A DNA stretch of 64,000 nucleotides from Marinomonas flavescens (GTDB lineage: Bacteria > Pseudomonadota > Gammaproteobacteria > Pseudomonadales > Marinomonadaceae), in NCBI RefSeq assembly GCF_004352835.1, contig NZ_SJSB01000011.1, positions 1-64,000 on the forward strand, read 5' to 3'. Made by a program: the position numbers and the translations under genes. This document shows, piece after piece, positions 37,376 to 45,855 of this stretch (positions are counted from its first letter, which is position 1; the number at the start of each line of letters is the position of its first letter). The notes under the pieces were generated by a model, which worked only from the letters and a program-made list of their open reading frames with translations, searched no databases and had not been told where the DNA came from.

Positions 37376-37540
37376 CCTCTTAGGGGAGTAATCTTCTTTG
37401 CAATTTGCAAAGATTCTTTGTCAACATAATTGAGCCTCAAGCTCGTGGCAAAGAAGTCCAAATTCGATTTACTATCGAATGGGATTGATGAGACTTAAGA
37501 CAATAACTTGGCTCAGGTGGGCTCAGGTTTATTGTCTTTT
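37376..37540 (+). ncRNA. yybP-ykoY manganese riboswitch with overlapping terminator
   Basis: The core sequences of the yybP-ykoY aptamer are present in order: GGGGAGTA (37383-37390), GTCAACATA (37420-37428) and TGAGAC (37489-37494). Helix P1 is TCTTA (37378-37382) with TAAGA (37496-37500). Downstream, AAGACAATAA (37497-37506) pairs with TTATTGTCTT (37529-37538), forming a terminator-like hairpin. Its left arm shares AAGA with P1, so the two structures exclude each other. Known members bind Mn2+ and turn on efflux genes; here ligand binding should favour P1 and prevent termination. The loop holds a direct repeat GGCTCAGGT. It precedes a GDT1-family exporter gene, a known target. Confidence 0.88.
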
Positions 37541-37569
37541 GCTTATTCGCCCACCTAGGACCTCCAATA

Positions 37570-38133
37570 ATGGAAGCGATACTAACTTCGATCTCTACTG
37601 TTGCCCTTGCCGAAATGGGTGACAAAACTCAACTTCTTGCCCTTTTCCTTACTGCTCGTTTTTCCTCAAAAACCGCCATTATTCTTGGTATGTTATTTTC
37701 TACTCTACTCAATCACGCTATTTCCGCATGGTTCGGTGTTGAAGCCGCCAACTGGATACCGGGTGCTTGGGTAAACTGGGTTGTTGGATTAAGTTTTATT
37801 GCTGTCGGTCTATGGCTGCTTATTCCTGATAAGGACGACAGTGAAGAAGGTGGAATGCTCAAATACGGCGCTTTCTTAGCGACCTTCTTTTTGTTTTTCC
37901 TCGCGGAAATTGGAGATAAAACACAAATAGCCACCGTATTATTAGGTGCTCACTATGGTAATGTTGGATTAGTATTACTAGGCTCAACCATTGGTATGAT
38001 GATCGCAAATGTTCCCGTCGTGTTTGCTGGTAATTGGATAATGGATCGCATCAATCCAACACTGACTCGTAGAATTGCCTGTCTGCTATTTTTAATTATG
38101 GGCTTACTCAGCATCGTATCGCCAACGCTTTAA
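37570..38133 (+). CDS. GDT1/TMEM165 (UPF0016) family manganese exporter
   Basis: This inner-membrane protein of 187 residues has two homologous halves of three helices, each with the signature E-x-G-D-K-T: AEMGDKTQLL near residue 14 and AEIGDKTQIA near residue 112. A short charged linker (PDKDDSEEGG) separates them. Relatives such as MneA export Mn2+ and eukaryotic members move Ca2+/Mn2+. The manganese riboswitch upstream supports a role in Mn2+ export. Confidence 0.92.
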   Translation: MEAILTSISTVALAEMGDKTQLLALFLTARFSSKTAIILGMLFSTLLNHAISAWFGVEAANWIPGAWVNWVVGLSFIAVGLWLLIPDKDDSEEGGMLKYGAFLATFFLFFLAEIGDKTQIATVLLGAHYGNVGLVLLGSTIGMMIANVPVVFAGNWIMDRINPTLTRRIACLLFLIMGLLSIVSPTL

Positions 38134-38149
38134 CTAATAGGAACCTGTT

Positions 38150-40006
38150 ATGGACGTCGAATTAACCGAGATCGTGGAAGCGCTCTGCCAATATGCTCCT
38201 TTCAACGAGCTTGCAGATGATCCGCAACTCTATGACATGGTCAAAGAAATTGAGATCCAATATCTTCGGGCCGGAGAATGGGCAATCCAACCAGGTGTAC
38301 TCAACCATACTTTGTTCTTTATCCGTAGTGGTGCAGTAGAAACACTCGGTAAAGAACAAAAGTTAATTCGACGTATGAATGAAGGCGAACTATTTGGCTC
38401 AGCATCCCTATTACGTGGCGGTAAATTTTCACAGTCGATGCGTGCGATTGAAGATAGCCTACTTTACCGCATTCCTGCTCGCTGGTTTCTCAAGCTATAT
38501 GAAGAAAACGATGCCTTCTCAGACTTCTTTGAATTAGATCGAGAAGTTCGCCTAAAAGTGGCTATGGAGTCACAAATATCCAGCGTCTCGTTACTCACTT
38601 GCCCTGTGGTTAGCCTGCTACGTCGTCCCCCCATAGGCATCGATATAGACGCAGACATTCGCATGGCTGCGCAAATGATGGCGGATAAGAAAGTGTCCAG
38701 CTTACTGATCATGGAAGACAACGCATTAGTCGGTATTTTGACGGATCGCGACTTGCGTAACCGAGTGGTTGCGGCAGGATTAGATTACGACACACCTGTT
38801 GGTAAAGTGATGACTCGCGATCCTGTCGTCATGGACAGCGGTGATTATGCCGCAGAAGCGGTTCTCAAAATGATGGAAAAGAACATTCACCACATTCCTA
38901 TCGTTAAAGCGAACCACCCCATTGGAGTGATCAGCACAGGTGATATCGTTCAGACCGAAAGCCATGGCAGTATTTACCTGATTAGCGATATCCACAAGCA
39001 AACCAGTATCGAAGGTCTGCAAGCCATCAGTCACAAGATGACTCATACCTTCACCCAACTCGTGCTCGCCGATGCCAATACTCAAATGATTGGCAATGCC
39101 ATGTCTCATATTGGGATTGCCTTTGTAAAACGATTACTACAACTGGGTGAAGAAAAGTTCGGAAAACCTCCTGTACCCTACTGCTTTGTAGCGCTAGGTT
39201 CACAAGCTCGTGAAGAACAAACCATAAAAACAGACCAAGATAACGCACTCATCTTAAGCAATCTCTACGATCCAAAAGAACATGGCGACTACTTTGAAAA
39301 TTTAAGTCAATGGGTTTGTCAAAACCTTGATGCCTGTGGCTACCCTCTTTGTACCGGTGACGTTATGGCTTCCAATACTCTTTGGCGACAACCACTTGAG
39401 CAATGGAAAAAATATTTCAGTGATTGGATTCAAGACCCTAAAGCCGAAGCATTATTGCGCTTATCCATCTTCTTCGATCTAAAAGGAGTGTACGGAGAAA
39501 AGCATTTAGCCAAAGAGCTTAATAAACACATCCGCCAAGAGGCAAAACAGAACCCTGGCTTCTTAACTTTCATGGCGCGTAATGCTAATCAGCGAAAACC
39601 TCCACTCGGCTTTTTCCGACAATTTGTACTCGATGGAGAAGGTAAGCAATCACGTACATTTAACTTAAAAGAACGCGGTATTGCACCGATTATCGACATT
39701 GTCAGAGTTCATGCCTTGGCCTGCGGCAGTGACAAACTCAATACTTTAGAACGTATAGAAGACATCGAGGCCGCAGGTTTGCTACCAGATGGACGCGCAA
39801 AAGACTTAGCTCTTGCCTTAGAAATGATTGGTATGGTGCGTATTCGCAGCCAAAAAGATCAAATCGAAAAAGAAGAAGCACCCACAAACCAAGTGAATCC
39901 AGCGTATTTATCATCCTTTGAAAAACGCCATTTACGTGATGCCTTTCACATCGTAGCAAGGCAACAGGAATTTATTAAATTCCGCTATGCCGGGAAGCGT
40001 AGTTAG
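38150..40006 (+). CDS. Cyclic-nucleotide-binding/CBS/DUF294 nucleotidyltransferase-like protein
   Basis: This 618-residue cytoplasmic protein has, in order, a cyclic-nucleotide-binding-like domain (about 15-125, VLNHTLFFIRSGAVETL), a pair of CBS domains (about 155-270, SSLLIMEDNALVGILTDRDL), a DUF294 nucleotidyltransferase-like domain with LGSQAREEQTIKTDQDNALIL near 350, and a C-terminal helical domain (about 470-615). The GS...DxD pattern of polymerase-beta-like nucleotidyltransferases is kept. It is closely followed by a DnaQ-like exonuclease gene, a pairing common in gammaproteobacteria, often beside acetate or other transporters. The substrate is unknown. Confidence 0.85.
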   Translation: MDVELTEIVEALCQYAPFNELADDPQLYDMVKEIEIQYLRAGEWAIQPGVLNHTLFFIRSGAVETLGKEQKLIRRMNEGELFGSASLLRGGKFSQSMRAIEDSLLYRIPARWFLKLYEENDAFSDFFELDREVRLKVAMESQISSVSLLTCPVVSLLRRPPIGIDIDADIRMAAQMMADKKVSSLLIMEDNALVGILTDRDLRNRVVAAGLDYDTPVGKVMTRDPVVMDSGDYAAEAVLKMMEKNIHHIPIVKANHPIGVISTGDIVQTESHGSIYLISDIHKQTSIEGLQAISHKMTHTFTQLVLADANTQMIGNAMSHIGIAFVKRLLQLGEEKFGKPPVPYCFVALGSQAREEQTIKTDQDNALILSNLYDPKEHGDYFENLSQWVCQNLDACGYPLCTGDVMASNTLWRQPLEQWKKYFSDWIQDPKAEALLRLSIFFDLKGVYGEKHLAKELNKHIRQEAKQNPGFLTFMARNANQRKPPLGFFRQFVLDGEGKQSRTFNLKERGIAPIIDIVRVHALACGSDKLNTLERIEDIEAAGLLPDGRAKDLALALEMIGMVRIRSQKDQIEKEEAPTNQVNPAYLSSFEKRHLRDAFHIVARQQEFIKFRYAGKRS

Positions 40007-40738
40007 ATGTTTATGCGACTGATTCGTACCATAAAAGGAAACAAGCCCCAACCGCTTCAAGATTGGCAAGCCATGTTCGCACAGTGGGCAAAGGACGCAC
40101 CAGAAGGTCCTCTCAAACGCTACTATGAAGCCGGCACTGTTGCGCTAGACACAAAGTTGAAAGACACCCCATTGCTGGCATTAGACTTGGAAACAACGGG
40201 ACTAAATTCAAAAACAGATGAGATTATCAGCTTAGGCAGTGTGCCAATGGATCATCGTATTGTGCGCTGTAATGGCGCTCAATATTGGATGGCAAAACCG
40301 AAAGGAACGCTCAATGCAGAGTCTGTTACGATTCATGAAATAACCCATTCAGAGCTCGCCGAAGCCCCACCACTACATCGTATTCTCAATGAGATTCTAA
40401 ACACACTATCAGGCAAAGTCGTCGTCGTTCATTGCGTCTCTATCGAGAGAGAATTTTTACTTGAAGCGGCGCTCAATGTTTATGGTTTTCCACTGTATTT
40501 TCCAGTATTAGATACCATGGACATAGAACGCTTAGCACTTAGTAAAACCCCGTGGTGGAAACGCATCATCGCCAGACGACCATCGTTACGCCTAGATGCC
40601 TGCCGACAGCGCTATCATTTACCACGCTATAAAGCTCATCATGCTTTAACAGATGCATTATCATCTGCCGAATTATTACAAGCGCAGATTAGCTATCATC
40701 TTGACCCTGAAGCGAATATTTCCGATTATTGGCTTTAA
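40007..40738 (+). CDS. DnaQ-like 3'-5' exonuclease
   Basis: This 243-residue protein of the DEDDh exonuclease family shows ExoI LLALDLETTGL (near residue 57), ExoII with VVHCVSIEREFL and ExoIII HHALTDALSSAELL with the catalytic histidine. The N-terminal 50 residues are an extension seen in the DUF294-linked subgroup. The ATG follows the upstream stop codon directly, so the two are translated in a coupled way. Substrate and role, whether DNA repair or nucleotide signalling, are unknown. Confidence 0.85.
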   Translation: MFMRLIRTIKGNKPQPLQDWQAMFAQWAKDAPEGPLKRYYEAGTVALDTKLKDTPLLALDLETTGLNSKTDEIISLGSVPMDHRIVRCNGAQYWMAKPKGTLNAESVTIHEITHSELAEAPPLHRILNEILNTLSGKVVVVHCVSIEREFLLEAALNVYGFPLYFPVLDTMDIERLALSKTPWWKRIIARRPSLRLDACRQRYHLPRYKAHHALTDALSSAELLQAQISYHLDPEANISDYWL

Positions 40739-40764
40739 TAAGAATCAAGATTACCTAGGGTTTA

Positions 40765-41874
40765 TTAACATGAACTGACAGGCAAATCAGACTTGGTAAA
40801 AACAGATTGAGAGGTCACGGCTGGACAGCTCTGGCGAATAATTAACTCGGTTTCTAACACCACGTCCTTCGCTTCGTGTAGCCCTAAAAAAACCTGAGCG
40901 GCAATTCGCCCTTTCTCGACCATTTGCTGATGTACAGTCGTAATTGAAGGGTGGAAATTTTCACTTTCCGCAATGCCATCAAAACCAACGACAAGCAGAT
41001 CTTCCGGCACTCTCAAACCCATTTTTAATGCCGCCTGTACGGCTGCAATAGCAATACGGTCGCTCATACACAATAAGAGTTGAGGGCGATCCGCCATGGT
41101 AAGGGCCTCACGAGCCGCCTGATACGCCATTTCATGGGTATTCTCAGGAATATTCCATATACACTCTGGCGGTAGATGACGATCATATTCTTCAAGGGCT
41201 TGAAAATAGCCGTGCAAGCGCTGAATAGAAATAGACGCAGAAGCATCAAACAATTCACCTTCACGGATACGACAAACACGATCCGTATCCAGTAAACTTA
41301 AACCAAGAATAGCAATACTCTGTGGTTGATGAGCAAGGGCATGACAGGCAATTTCATAAGCCCCTTTATGATTTTCTACGTTCACGGAAGTCGTACCAGG
41401 TATAAAGCTGTCTACAGTAATAATGTTTCTATTTGGCATTAACCAAGGGGCATTACTGCATTGTTGTGGTTTATGACCATAAACCACAAACCCATCGACC
41501 ATAGAAGATTGCATACGACTCTGTGCGTCCTGCTGGCCCTTATCTGAGGCCGACAGTAACAACATGTTGTAATCATAATCTTGGAATATATCCGCCATGC
41601 CTTTAAGGAATTGATTCGCCACGGGATCCGTTAAGCTATAGCTCAGATCATCTGACAAAACGATACCAACAATTCCTGTGCGGCCCGTGCGCAAACTGCG
41701 CGCGGCCGCATTGGGTCCGAAGTATCCTACCCTCTCGCATGCTTCAAGAATGTTTTCGCGAAGCGTGACAGACAGTTGATCGGGCCGATTAAACGCATTG
41801 GAAATAGTTGCAGTTGACACGCTTAATAGCTGCGCGACATCTTTTAGTGTTAATTTTTTAGTATGTTTTTTCAT
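40765..41874 (-). CDS. LacI-family transcriptional regulator of the sugar locus
   Basis: This repressor has 369 residues. The helix-turn-helix is LTLKDVAQLLSVSTATISNAFN (residues 8-29), followed by the hinge NAAARSLRTGRTGIVGIV and a periplasmic-binding-protein-like ligand domain to the end. It is adjacent to and codirectional with the GH13 glucosidase and fructokinase genes, so it probably controls them and perhaps the sugar ABC operon. I could not identify its operator. It lies 82 bases downstream of the glucosidase gene. Confidence 0.9.
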   Translation of the reverse strand: MKKHTKKLTLKDVAQLLSVSTATISNAFNRPDQLSVTLRENILEACERVGYFGPNAAARSLRTGRTGIVGIVLSDDLSYSLTDPVANQFLKGMADIFQDYDYNMLLLSASDKGQQDAQSRMQSSMVDGFVVYGHKPQQCSNAPWLMPNRNIITVDSFIPGTTSVNVENHKGAYEIACHALAHQPQSIAILGLSLLDTDRVCRIREGELFDASASISIQRLHGYFQALEEYDRHLPPECIWNIPENTHEMAYQAAREALTMADRPQLLLCMSDRIAIAAVQAALKMGLRVPEDLLVVGFDGIAESENFHPSITTVHQQMVEKGRIAAQVFLGLHEAKDVVLETELIIRQSCPAVTSQSVFTKSDLPVSSC

Positions 41875-41956
41875 ACAACACTCTCAAAATGCAGCCTCTC
41901 ATGGTTAAAAAATAGGCTCACTTTATTAGAATTATCAGAATATTTGGCCATAAAAG

Positions 41957-43585
41957 CTATTCTGATAACACGCTATAATAAGCTTGATATGCCGGTAAGA
42001 TGAGTCTTTTTCCATCCACGGATGAACTAAACCCATGCCCTTCTAGGGGCTGAGAAATATTCATCGGCAGCTCTGCCGCTTGCGTTTGGCCAGTCATATT
42101 TAATACCACCAACACTCTTTGTCCATCATAGCTTCGTATTAACGCGACCAAATCATGATTACTCACATCCGCTTGCTCAAACTCACCATTGACCAAAGCA
42201 GGCTGCTTTTGTCGCCAATGGATCAGTTGGCGAATCTTATGCAATAACGCACTAGGATCAGCTTCTTGTTCAGCAACACTAAGCGCTAAATGACGATCAT
42301 CAACAGGCAACCAAGGCTCCACTGTAGAGAAACCACCATGATAGGTATTGTTCCAAACCATTGGCGTTCGACACCCATCTCGCCCCTTAGATACAGGCCA
42401 TAAAGGAATAGCATACGGGTCTTGTAAACGATCAAAAGGGACCTCTGCTTCAGGTAAACCTAGCTCTTCTCCTTGGTATAAACACACGCTACCGCGTAAG
42501 GATAAAATCAAAGCCATTGCGATCAACGGATACGCTTTAGGGTCTTCATTTTCTCCCCAACGAGTGCAAGACCGAACCACATCATGGTTAGATAACGCCC
42601 AACAAGGCCAGCCATCTCCAACAATATTTTGCATATTTGCCAATACATCTCGAATGTAATCAGGCGAATGGAACTTATTCAGAAAATCAAAGGTATAAGC
42701 CATATGCAGCTTGTCACCGCCAGAAGTGTATTGCGCCATACGCTTAAGCGGAAAATCATCACCAATTTCCCCAACGGTTGTGCTGCCAGGAAATTCATTC
42801 ATCAACAAACGTAATTCTTTTAAAAAATCTAAATTCTCAGGTCGGCTTATATCGTATACATGACGTTGATAAGTGTATGGATTATCCTCCGGTGCACCCA
42901 GTGTTTTAGGCTCGCCTTCTGGTACCGCAGGATTGTCTTCCAAGCCTAGACTATGGAAGTAGAAATTCACCGTATCCAAACGAAAACCGTCCACGCCATG
43001 CTCTAACCAGAACCTCATATTATCCAAATGGGCTTTACGAACATCAGGGCAATGAAAGTTCATATCTGGCTGAGATTCTAAAAAGTTATGCAAATAATAC
43101 TGTAAACGGCGGCTGTCCCATTTCCATGCGCTACCACCAAAAATTGATAGCCAATTATTTGGCGGTGAGCCATCTGGCTTAGGGTCGGACCACACATACC
43201 AATCTGCTTTTGGATTGAGTTTATCCTGACGACTTTCTTCAAACCAAGGGTGTTGATCTGATGAATGGCTAATCACTTGGTCTATCATGACTTTTAAGTT
43301 AAGTTCATGAGCTCTATCTATAAGGGCTTTAAAATCTGATAATGTGCCAAACATAGCGTCAATATCGCAATAGTCAGAAACATCGTAGCCAAAATCTTTC
43401 ATTGGTGACGTAAAAATGGGGGACAGCCAAATAGCATCCACCCCTAGCGAGGCCACATACTCTAATTTACTGGTAATCCCCACCAAATCACCGATCCCAT
43501 CGCCATTACTATCCATAAAGCTACGAGGGTAAATCTGGTAAATAATGCCACCTTTCCACCAATTCAAATTCTGTGTCATATCCAT
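41957..43585 (-). CDS. GH13 alpha-glucosidase
   Basis: This cytoplasmic glycoside hydrolase of 542 residues has the GH13 landmarks: WWKGGIIYQIYPRSFMDSNGDG at the start (with calcium-site Asp), the nucleophile Asp204 in GFRLDTVNF, the acid/base Glu273 in VGEIGDD and Asp335 in SNHDVV. These positions are 2 residues offset from the catalytic residues I recall for a characterised halomonad alpha-glucosidase with which it shares long identical stretches. Such enzymes act on short alpha-glucosides including maltose and sucrose. No signal peptide, so the substrate must be imported, presumably by the nearby ABC system. The fructokinase neighbour makes sucrose a plausible substrate. Confidence 0.93.
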   Translation of the reverse strand: MDMTQNLNWWKGGIIYQIYPRSFMDSNGDGIGDLVGITSKLEYVASLGVDAIWLSPIFTSPMKDFGYDVSDYCDIDAMFGTLSDFKALIDRAHELNLKVMIDQVISHSSDQHPWFEESRQDKLNPKADWYVWSDPKPDGSPPNNWLSIFGGSAWKWDSRRLQYYLHNFLESQPDMNFHCPDVRKAHLDNMRFWLEHGVDGFRLDTVNFYFHSLGLEDNPAVPEGEPKTLGAPEDNPYTYQRHVYDISRPENLDFLKELRLLMNEFPGSTTVGEIGDDFPLKRMAQYTSGGDKLHMAYTFDFLNKFHSPDYIRDVLANMQNIVGDGWPCWALSNHDVVRSCTRWGENEDPKAYPLIAMALILSLRGSVCLYQGEELGLPEAEVPFDRLQDPYAIPLWPVSKGRDGCRTPMVWNNTYHGGFSTVEPWLPVDDRHLALSVAEQEADPSALLHKIRQLIHWRQKQPALVNGEFEQADVSNHDLVALIRSYDGQRVLVVLNMTGQTQAAELPMNISQPLEGHGFSSSVDGKRLILPAYQAYYSVLSE

Positions 43586-43682
43586 TCTCCGAAAAATAAA
43601 ACGCTCTTAATTATTACGCCCAAACATTTGAAATCATTTACATTGTAGGACTAAGAGACTCGACGATAAGATTGTTCATTAG

Positions 43683-43735
43683 AGACCTTTGCATCAGCCA
43701 TCAATATAGCAATATTGCCTACCAAAGGTCTTTTA
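43683..43735 (+). repeat. Long nested hairpin upstream of the alpha-glucosidase
   Basis: The gap 43586-43942 holds AGACCTTTG (43683-43691) with CAAAGGTCT (43723-43731), nine perfect pairs. Within it CAATAT (43702-43707) pairs with ATATTG (43712-43717). Read on the plus strand it ends in TTTT like a terminator, yet no plus-strand gene precedes it. It could end a small RNA or act as a regulatory site for the glucosidase promoter. The remaining DNA (43736-43860) shows nothing clear. Confidence 0.5.
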
Positions 43736-43860
43736 TGAAAAATGTAATCAACGTCTTTACAAAAAAAGATCAACCATGCCACAAATCAATACTCTTTAGC
43801 GTCCTAAAGAGATTCAATTGTCCTTACTGCTTAATAAGTGAACATTAGTAGAAGAGCAAA

Positions 43861-43884
43861 CAAAAAAACGCGACTGCTCGCGTT
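43861..43884 (-). terminator. Terminator of the fructokinase gene
   Basis: AACGCGA (43867-43873) pairs with TCGCGTT (43878-43884); on the minus strand the stem is followed by UUUUUUU. It lies 58 bases beyond the fructokinase stop. Confidence 0.88.
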
Positions 43885-43942
43885 CTTCTAAAACGTTTAA
43901 CTTAAAGAGTCTTTTATCTCGTTAGTGGCTTATTTATTGCCG

Positions 43943-44917
43943 CTAAGAAAAGGAAGTCACAAGACGCGCCTCTACTTCTTGACGCGTTGGTAATGAAGGA
44001 TAAGCTCCTAATTTTGTAACTGAATCAGCACCACATGCGGCCGCAAAACGAATAATATCTGTCAGCTGGGACTGAGATAATTCTGCAAGCGAGGTACGAT
44101 CACCTCCTTGTTCTGCTAATTGATACAGTAAACCGCCAACAAAGGCATCGCCCGCCGCTGTGGTATCTTTCACATCAACCTTTGGAGTCATCACTTCTCC
44201 ATTACCTTGAGCTCTCGTGTAAAAACGAATTGGATTACCGCCATCTGTCAGTACAAATAAGGTCACGCCAGCAACCAGACTCTCGTCGATCAAAGCAAAT
44301 GGATCATTAGCCAAAACCGCTAATTCTTCCAAACTGGCTTTCACCACATCACCGCTTTGCATCCAATTAATCACTCTTTGCGTATCGACTGTATGATCAG
44401 GCCAAAGATTAATGCGTAGATTCACATCCACGCTAACAATCCAATTCGCATCACGCGCCATACGAACACCTGCTAACGTAGCTTCAGTAATTGATTCATC
44501 CGTCAGCGTATTCGAGCACGTATGAAAAACACCTTGGCCTTCAAACCACGCTGCGTTGAAATCTGACTCACGAAACAACATATCGGCAGAAGGATTACGA
44601 TAAAACTCGAAACTGCGCTCGCCAGTGCTGTCTAAACTAACGAACGCCAACGCTGTTTTGGCTTCTTTTGTCATCAACATGCTATCGGTGATAACACCGT
44701 AGCTTTCAAGAGAATCTTTCAGGAAGTGGCCAAAGGCATCATCACCAACTTGTCCAGTAAAATGACTGTTGCCACCCAGTCGGGCGACAGCAACAGCGAC
44801 ATTCGCTGGCGCACCACCGGGGAATTTTGTGAAAGATTCTAATTCACCTGCTTGTGTGGCCCCGTTGGAAAGGAAATCAATCAGCGCTTCACCAAATGCC
44901 ATTATTTTTGTCGTCAT
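43943..44917 (-). CDS. Fructokinase, PfkB family
   Basis: This sugar kinase of 324 residues has the PfkB N-terminal glycine motif FPGGAPANVAVAVARLGG (near 32-49) and signature 2 DTTAAGDAFVGGLL (near 246-259), with the catalytic Asp in AAGD. AFGEALIDFL at the start is typical of bacterial fructokinases. It would phosphorylate fructose released inside the cell. It is divergent from the two-component system and codirectional with the glucosidase. Related kinases for other ketoses cannot be ruled out. Confidence 0.88.
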   Translation of the reverse strand: MTTKIMAFGEALIDFLSNGATQAGELESFTKFPGGAPANVAVAVARLGGNSHFTGQVGDDAFGHFLKDSLESYGVITDSMLMTKEAKTALAFVSLDSTGERSFEFYRNPSADMLFRESDFNAAWFEGQGVFHTCSNTLTDESITEATLAGVRMARDANWIVSVDVNLRINLWPDHTVDTQRVINWMQSGDVVKASLEELAVLANDPFALIDESLVAGVTLFVLTDGGNPIRFYTRAQGNGEVMTPKVDVKDTTAAGDAFVGGLLYQLAEQGGDRTSLAELSQSQLTDIIRFAAACGADSVTKLGAYPSLPTRQEVEARLVTSFS

Positions 44918-45019
44918 CTTCTCTTCTCTATATTGAACAATATGATCTAGGGATAGGAAAAATTATGCAGGTTGGCAACTATTAAATCAATTTAATTTAT
45001 TTAATTGCTTTGTGGCTCT

Positions 45020-45037
45020 CAATTATTGTAATAATTG
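45020..45037. promoter_or_regulatory. Palindromic candidate operator between fructokinase and the two-component system
   Basis: CAATTATT (45020-45027) and AATAATTG (45030-45037) are perfect 8-bp arms two bases apart, in the 188-base divergent promoter region. Its location 69 bases before the response regulator start suggests autoregulation or LacI-type control. Which protein binds is unknown. Confidence 0.5.
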
Positions 45038-45105
45038 GTTCCTTTTAGGTTTCTTGTTAGACTGAAAAATGACCGAATAAACGATCTTTTTTATTGAGAA
45101 TAATA

Positions 45106-45855
45106 ATGACGAAAGCCAAATGCATCTACGTCGTTGATGACGACAATGATATTCGCACCCTGCTGCAAGCCTACTTAGAAAAACACCAGTTTCAGGTTTT
45201 AACCGCAGAATCAGGCGAAGCATTCTTGGCTGACTTTACACCTGAACAAGAAGTCGACTTGGTTATATTAGACATTATGCTACCTGGCCAAGATGGATTT
45301 TCAGTTTGCCGATCGCTGCGAACACAGTCACAGGTGCCCGTCATCATGTTAACCGCCAATTCTGACGAAACAGATCGTATTATCGGTCTAGAAATTGGTG
45401 CGGACGATTATCTTGCTAAACCCTTCAACCCAAGAGAACTCCTCGCACGCATGAAAGCCATTCTACGGCGCATGGAGCACGCAGAAGTTGCCGCTGTGCC
45501 TACCATTGCTCAGCGCTTTTATCATTTTTCCCATTTTACGTTGGATACTCTATCTAGAGAATTGCATTATAAAAATGAAAAAGAATCCTTGTCCGGTGCG
45601 GACTACAACTTGCTCATGCTATTTTTGGCAAGTCCTGGAGAGGTGTTAACAAGAGAACATATTGCAGCCAATACTCGAGGTCGTGACAGCGCGCCACTTG
45701 ATCGCTTCATCGACGTTCACGTCAGCCGGTTACGCCAACGACTACGAGAAGATGCAAAACAGCCCCAACTTATCAAAACCGTACGCGGCGAAGGCTATAT
45801 TTTAACTGCGAATGTCACGACATCTGACACGGCCAGTACGGATGAACAACATTAA
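45106..45855 (+). CDS. OmpR-family response regulator (GltR-like)
   Basis: This DNA-binding response regulator of 249 residues has an N-terminal receiver with acidic pocket VVDDDND, phosphoacceptor Asp in LVILDIMLPGQDGF (near residue 55), TAN in place of the switch Thr and Lys in YLAKPFNPRELLARM. The C-terminal winged helix ends RFIDVHVSRLRQRLREDAKQ and IKTVRGEGYIL. The ATG at 45106 gives the common MTKAKCIYVVDDD start. It lies with its kinase upstream of a sugar ABC operon, as Pseudomonas GltR/GtrS lies before gtsABCD; it probably controls sugar uptake. Confidence 0.88.
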   Translation: MTKAKCIYVVDDDNDIRTLLQAYLEKHQFQVLTAESGEAFLADFTPEQEVDLVILDIMLPGQDGFSVCRSLRTQSQVPVIMLTANSDETDRIIGLEIGADDYLAKPFNPRELLARMKAILRRMEHAEVAAVPTIAQRFYHFSHFTLDTLSRELHYKNEKESLSGADYNLLMLFLASPGEVLTREHIAANTRGRDSAPLDRFIDVHVSRLRQRLREDAKQPQLIKTVRGEGYILTANVTTSDTASTDEQH

